A stretch of DNA of 64,000 nt from Enterovibrio baiacu (GTDB lineage: Bacteria > Pseudomonadota > Gammaproteobacteria > Enterobacterales > Vibrionaceae), in NCBI RefSeq assembly GCF_004120195.1, contig NZ_SCHN01000015.1:62001-126000 (forward strand), in the 5' to 3' direction. The position numbers were made by a program, and so were the translations under genes. Positions within the stretch are counted from its first letter, which is position 1; every line of letters begins with the position of its first letter. Below are positions 59,943 through 64,000 of this stretch, in pieces. Under the pieces are notes generated by a model. That model searched no databases. It saw nothing but the letters and a program-made list of their open reading frames with translations, and was not told the DNA's origin.

Positions 59943-60734
59943 ATGAAAACACGTCAATACGCGTCAAAGCCCCTCGATGCATTCGGGAAAATACATTGGA
60001 CTTCTGACGAAAACGGCGTTTGGGAGCACTTGTTTTCACGCCAGTTAAATTGCATAAAAGGCAAAGCCTGCAGCGCGTATTTTGATGGCCTGGATTTGCT
60101 GGATCTTCCCCATCATCATGCGCCACAAATCGCTGACATCAATACGGTGTTGGGGGATACCACAGGGTGGCAACTCGAGCCTGTCCCCGCGTTGATTGAT
60201 TTCGACCGTTTCTTTACTTTGCTGTCTGAAAAGAAATTCCCCGTCGCGACGTTTTTGCGCACGGAAAAAGACATGGATTACCTGCAAGAGCCAGACTTCT
60301 TCCACGAGGTGTTTGGGCACTGCGCCATGTTAACCAATCCTGCGTTTGCTGCATTTACTCAGACTTATGGCCGTTTAGGTGTGACAGCCACGAAAGAAGA
60401 GCGGGTGTATTTAGCCCGACTTTATTGGTTCACGGTAGAGTTTGGTTTGATTCAGCACAACGGGAAGCGTTCTATATATGGTGGAGGGATTCTGTCGTCA
60501 CCCGCAGAAACGGACTATGCCTTTTCCAGTGAGCAAGCAATCTACAAGCCGCTCGACATCGTAGATGTGATGAGAACGCCTTACCGTATCGATATTTTGC
60601 AACCTATCTATTTTACGCTCAGTGATCTCGAAACACTGTTTAGCTTTACGCAAATGGATTTAATGGCCTGCGTGCATCAAGCCATGGCGTTGGGCCTCCA
60701 TTCACCGTTATACCCCGTCAAAATGGCGCAATAG
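59943..60734 (+). CDS. phhA: phenylalanine 4-monooxygenase
   Basis: Non-heme iron, tetrahydrobiopterin-dependent hydroxylase (263 aa) converting phenylalanine to tyrosine. Iron site: [20 protein letters not shown] gives the two His, and [11 protein letters not shown] the Glu (HHE facial triad). Other family stretches are SVYGGGIL-like [18 protein letters not shown] near the C-terminus. Bacterial-type length, no regulatory domain. GGGAGG lies six bases before the ATG; the frame upstream to 59877 is not supported. It is the first gene of phhAB, with a TyrR-type box upstream. Confidence 0.96.
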   Translation: MKTRQYASKPLDAFGKIHWTSDENGVWEHLFSRQLNCIKGKACSAYFDGLDLLDLPHHHAPQIADINTVLGDTTGWQLEPVPALIDFDRFFTLLSEKKFPVATFLRTEKDMDYLQEPDFFHEVFGHCAMLTNPAFAAFTQTYGRLGVTATKEERVYLARLYWFTVEFGLIQHNGKRSIYGGGILSSPAETDYAFSSEQAIYKPLDIVDVMRTPYRIDILQPIYFTLSDLETLFSFTQMDLMACVHQAMALGLHSPLYPVKMAQ

Positions 60735-60745
60735 GGAAGGAAACC

Positions 60746-61084
60746 ATGACAGATTTACATGAATTGCAATGCGAAGCGTGCCGCGCTGATGCGCCGCGTG
60801 TCGAACAAGATGAAGCGTCAACACTCATGACGGGTATTCCTGCTTGGGAATTGATCACCGTTGACGGTATTGAGCAACTACACCGTGAATTCACGTTCAA
60901 AAACTTTAAGCTGGCGTGGGCGTTTTCTAATGAGGTTGCAACGCTTGCTGAGGCTGAAGGGCATCATCCCGCGATACTGTTGGAGTGGGGCAAAGTGTCC
61001 GTGACATGGTGGACCCACAAAATCAAAGGGCTTCACAAGAACGATTTCATTTGTGCCGCGAAAACCGATGCCTTGCCACAATAA
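60746..61084 (+). CDS. phhB: 4a-hydroxytetrahydrobiopterin dehydratase
   Basis: Pterin carbinolamine dehydratase (112 aa), which recycles the pterin cofactor after PhhA. The active site is seen in [20 protein letters not shown] (two His, Pro) and a WTH further on. It lies 11 bases after phhA and is co-transcribed. Length is normal for the family. Confidence 0.96.
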   Translation: MTDLHELQCEACRADAPRVEQDEASTLMTGIPAWELITVDGIEQLHREFTFKNFKLAWAFSNEVATLAEAEGHHPAILLEWGKVSVTWWTHKIKGLHKNDFICAAKTDALPQ

Positions 61085-61308
61085 CGCACTGATATTGGCG
61101 TAAAGCAGTTAGCGAGTTTGTAAAAATGCAGCACTAAAAACGGGCGATATGGCTACCCACGTACCTTCAGGTTACTTGGGTAAATCGTTCGTTTTTCGTA
61201 TTTGATACCTCAAACCACGGTTTTTACCCGTAATCAGGCGTCTGCCATTGCAATTATTCCCCTGTTGCCTATGTCTTAATGAATAGAAGAATTTATTTAG
61301 GAAACGCC
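61085..61308. other. intergenic region after phhB with repeat remnant
   Basis: About 220 bases. A remnant of the TATACCC family (CTACCCACGTACCTTCAGGT then TACTTGGGTA) lies at 61152-61182. The promoter of the M16 gene should be in the second half. Confidence 0.5.
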
Positions 61309-64000
61309 ATGCGCTTTCGCATTCCCTCTTTATTGATGGTTTTGCTACTGGTTGGTTGCTCGTCTCTTTCCGTTTCTCCGCCATTAACGACCGAACAGCA
61401 TTGGGTTTCTGAAACCCTCCCTAATGGTTTTCGCTACCATTTGTACCCCATTGAAGGGCAGGACGTTGAGCTACGCCTTATCGTCAACGTCGGCAGCCTT
61501 AATGAGCGTGAAGAAGAGCGCGGATATGCCCACTTCATTGAGCACATGGCGTTCAATGGCACAACACACTTCCCGAACAATTCCGTATTTAAAACCTTTG
61601 CTGCTGTTGGTGTGCAATTTGGGCCGGACATCAACGCCGTGACCGATTACGGCCGTACTGTGTATCAACTGTCGCTGCCCGACGATGAAAAGCTTGACGA
61701 TGCGCTGCGTTGGTTTAGAGACATTGGCGATGGTATTACGCTGGATGAACAGGCGGTGAAAGACGAGATAGCGGTGATCTTCGGCGAATGGAGGTTGGAC
61801 AACAAAGCCCAATCGTCATGGCAGCTTCAAGTGTATGACGATGTGTTGAACGGAACGCCCTATATAGAGCGAGACCCCATCGGCACCGAACAAACGTTAA
61901 CAAAGGCAAACGCCGAGTCACTCAGCCGTTTTTATAAGAAATGGTATAGCGCGAATCGCATGCAATTAATCGTGGTCGGTGACATGAATGCGCCGGCATT
62001 ACAGCAAGTGATTCATCAAGATTTTGCGTCATTGCCGACAGAAAGCGCCTTTCCTGAACGTCACACTTTGCCAGATGTGGGGGAGGCGTTTCAGTATCCA
62101 TTGACGGTGTTTGGTCAGCAAGGGCAGTCACCCGCCATTGTCGTGAACATCAAAGAAGGGCGATACATGCCCGCAAGCACACTAAAAGAACAACGCATGC
62201 GTTGGCTTGATTGGATGGTGACGGATGCGATTCAACTGCGGCTCAATGAACAACTCGACCGACGCGCAATTAACAATAACGGCGTTTACAGCAATGTGTC
62301 GTTTGTGCCTGGTTGGAACGTGTATGAGTTCACTGTCGATCACAACCAACAAGTGCGAGACGATGTGCTGGATGCGGTAGCACGAGACTTCGCCTCGCTG
62401 AGGGACAAAGGCATTGGCGAGAGTGAGTTTCAGTTATTGTTTGAACAATACCAAAACATCGATTTTTCCATGGACAGTTATTCCTCGCTCGATAACGCCG
62501 AAAACGCCGTATCGAATCTGTATATTAATCGCTTGCCGCAAGATGCTTTTGAAGAAAACGACAACTTTCAACGCTTCCTTGAGACGTTATCCCGTGAGGA
62601 CATCAATGCCCGTCTAGATGAACTGCTTTCCCCATCAAATATGTCACTGACCATCGCGTATGGCAGAGGTGAATCACTGGCGAGCGCCGATGCGCTCAAA
62701 CGCGCGTTCTTTGATGCTGTCGCGCAAACCGGTGAAGCCTTACGTATCGAGTATAAACAGGTTCAAATACCGCAACCCACAACCACTGTGAGAGAGCGTT
62801 CAGCCCCTATAGCTGTCGCGCGGGATCTGTATCAATGGTCGCTACCCAATGGGGTTCAGACCACTTTCTATCAAATGGATGATGGAACAGGGTATAGCCA
62901 CGTTGTGTTGCAGGCGAAGGGTGGCCTGTCATCACTAACACGCCGAGAACGTGCTGCGGTGGACATGTTGTACGAAACCTATCGACGGGGCGACGTTGAC
63001 GGCATCGATCTCAACGATTTTTATCACCACCTTGATGGCCTCAGTGCTTCCATCGTGCCTTCTGTGTATAGCACTGCGCACAATATCGCGTTGTCTACCA
63101 GCAGCGATACCTTGGCGGAATCATTGAATGCACTTCGTTTGATGATTGAACACATTATCCCTGATGAAGAGGCATTTTATCGAGAAAAATCGCGGCTCCT
63201 TGCCCGTTTAAACAGTGTGAAATCGTCACCCTACGATGAGTTTGAACGCGCGTCGTTGCAGCTTATGTACCCAGATGATTCCTATGAATCACGGCTCAAC
63301 CTAGAAGATTACGAGCGGTTAACCTTTACCGATGTGGTTGATGTTTATCAGCGACTGTTCGCCGATCTCGGTGACATGAAAATCTACGTCGCATCGGACT
63401 TACCCCCGAGCGTGATACAGCAACTGACTGGCAAGTATTTAGGCGGATTAACGACGCATAGAGCGCCTTCAGATTCATCATCTCCAACATTACGCACAAA
63501 AGGTGGGCGCGTTGTGGTGGCGACGTCGCCGGAGTACCGGACTTACATAGAGAAAATCTATGTATTGAACGTTGAAGAACGCAATGTGGAACAGTTCTTC
63601 GCAGAAGATATGCTCAATCGCGTCATGCAAGCGCGATACAACGCCATCATGCGCGAGCGACATGGATTCGACTATGATCCGTATTTTTCAGCGTGGACAT
63701 GGGACGGTCAGAAGGTACTTGTCGCCACGTTCACGGCGCTGATTGATCCAATGCGTGAAGATGAATTGCAAAGGCGGTGGCCGGCGATACAAGCCGAGCT
63801 GATTCGTCCCGTTACGCAGCAAGAAAAGAACAATGCAGGCGTTCAGTTAACCCGAGAGATAAACAGCATGGCCAGAGACAGTCACAGAGTGGTTGGTGCG
63901 CTTGCACGTTATGGCATTTGGGGATATGACATAAAAGGGCTGCTGGATCCTGAGAGTGTGGTGAAACAAATCAGTGTGGACAGGCTGAATGCACTGGCGG
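61309..64000 (+). CDS. M16 family zinc peptidase lipoprotein (3' end outside window)
   Basis: Insulinase-family peptidase with lipobox LLLVGCSS near residue 16, so probably anchored in the outer membrane or periplasmic side. Zinc motif AHFIEHMAF (HxxEH) at about residue 77-81 with the distal Glu in IAVIFGEWRLDN near 150. The second M16 half (after about 500, LYQWSLPNGVQTTFYQMDDG) is present, as in PqqL-type proteins of about 930 residues. The frame runs 897 codons to the window edge without a stop. TTAGGAAACGCC precedes the ATG. Role: degradation of extracellular or periplasmic peptides; substrate unknown. Confidence 0.92.
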   Translation, partial: MRFRIPSLLMVLLLVGCSSLSVSPPLTTEQHWVSETLPNGFRYHLYPIEGQDVELRLIVNVGSLNEREEERGYAHFIEHMAFNGTTHFPNNSVFKTFAAVGVQFGPDINAVTDYGRTVYQLSLPDDEKLDDALRWFRDIGDGITLDEQAVKDEIAVIFGEWRLDNKAQSSWQLQVYDDVLNGTPYIERDPIGTEQTLTKANAESLSRFYKKWYSANRMQLIVVGDMNAPALQQVIHQDFASLPTESAFPERHTLPDVGEAFQYPLTVFGQQGQSPAIVVNIKEGRYMPASTLKEQRMRWLDWMVTDAIQLRLNEQLDRRAINNNGVYSNVSFVPGWNVYEFTVDHNQQVRDDVLDAVARDFASLRDKGIGESEFQLLFEQYQNIDFSMDSYSSLDNAENAVSNLYINRLPQDAFEENDNFQRFLETLSREDINARLDELLSPSNMSLTIAYGRGESLASADALKRAFFDAVAQTGEALRIEYKQVQIPQPTTTVRERSAPIAVARDLYQWSLPNGVQTTFYQMDDGTGYSHVVLQAKGGLSSLTRRERAAVDMLYETYRRGDVDGIDLNDFYHHLDGLSASIVPSVYSTAHNIALSTSSDTLAESLNALRLMIEHIIPDEEAFYREKSRLLARLNSVKSSPYDEFERASLQLMYPDDSYESRLNLEDYERLTFTDVVDVYQRLFADLGDMKIYVASDLPPSVIQQLTGKYLGGLTTHRAPSDSSSPTLRTKGGRVVVATSPEYRTYIEKIYVLNVEERNVEQFFAEDMLNRVMQARYNAIMRERHGFDYDPYFSAWTWDGQKVLVATFTALIDPMREDELQRRWPAIQAELIRPVTQQEKNNAGVQLTREINSMARDSHRVVGALARYGIWGYDIKGLLDPESVVKQISVDRLNALA

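Overview
The window reads as chromosomal DNA of a marine gammaproteobacterium of the Vibrionaceae (Vibrio, Enterovibrio or Grimontia type). The evidence is a PrtV-like M6 metalloprotease with two PKD domains, a multidomain GH18 chitinase, a DUF3389-like small protein, a MOSC/flavodoxin-reductase/ferredoxin fusion, a FabR-type operator before a desaturase, and interspersed elements ending in TATACCCAAACAACCTGAAG. No rRNA, tRNA, CRISPR array, prophage or complete insertion sequence was seen. Assignment to a genus is inference.

Layout. 1-3.4 kb: an RND efflux pump and its adaptor, divergent from a TetR regulator, with two large palindromes between them. 3.5-6.6 kb: dgt, a 37-residue glycine-rich membrane peptide with its own terminator, a YaeR-type VOC protein and a PilZ protein. 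6.7-11.2 kb: a secreted 20-residue-repeat protein, a PTS EIIC-EAL fusion and an orphan TRAP receptor. 11.4-18 kb: chitinase, PhnP, a nucleoside-gate membrane protein and a secreted class 3 lipase. 18-23.6 kb: flavin reductase, small unknowns, and a TetR/hydrolase/MAPEG group with a shared operator motif. 23.6-29.9 kb: a TldE/TldD-type pair, a CobW GTPase, a half-length MreB-like protein and a GFA protein. 29.9-34.5 kb: a FabR-controlled desaturase and the D-glutamate pair dgcN-dgcA with a divergent LysR gene. 34.7-45.7 kb: a large unknown with a possible HEPN-like tail, the MOSC fusion, a receiver/CheX-like protein with a PAS partner, a LoiP-like lipoprotein protease, a thioesterase/DUF3389 pair, a DUF2797 protein and a secreted nuclease-like protein. 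46-51 kb: anaerobic nrdDG with an FNR site, a retropepsin-like protein and an aromatic aminotransferase. 51.3-54.9 kb: a lone propeptide-like protein, prtV and a full-length MITE. 55-64 kb: YceI, RidA, OsmC, a degenerate P-loop protein, YlqF, an EAL protein, phhAB and the start of a large M16 lipoprotein peptidase that leaves the window.

How the genes fit together. Most transcription units are short (one to three genes) and end in clear hairpin/T-run terminators. Recurrent themes are secreted polymer degradation (chitinase, lipase, PrtV, nuclease, M16 and M48 peptidases), c-di-GMP signalling (PilZ, EIIC-EAL, EAL) and amino acid catabolism (dgcNA, phhAB, aromatic aminotransferase). The least explained items are the EIIC-EAL fusion, the half-MreB protein, the second-type TldD/TldE pair, the 527-residue unknown, the glycine-zipper peptide and the lone propeptide next to prtV. 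I did not find one large, clearly new multi-gene system. These smaller items and the MITE family are the main leads.
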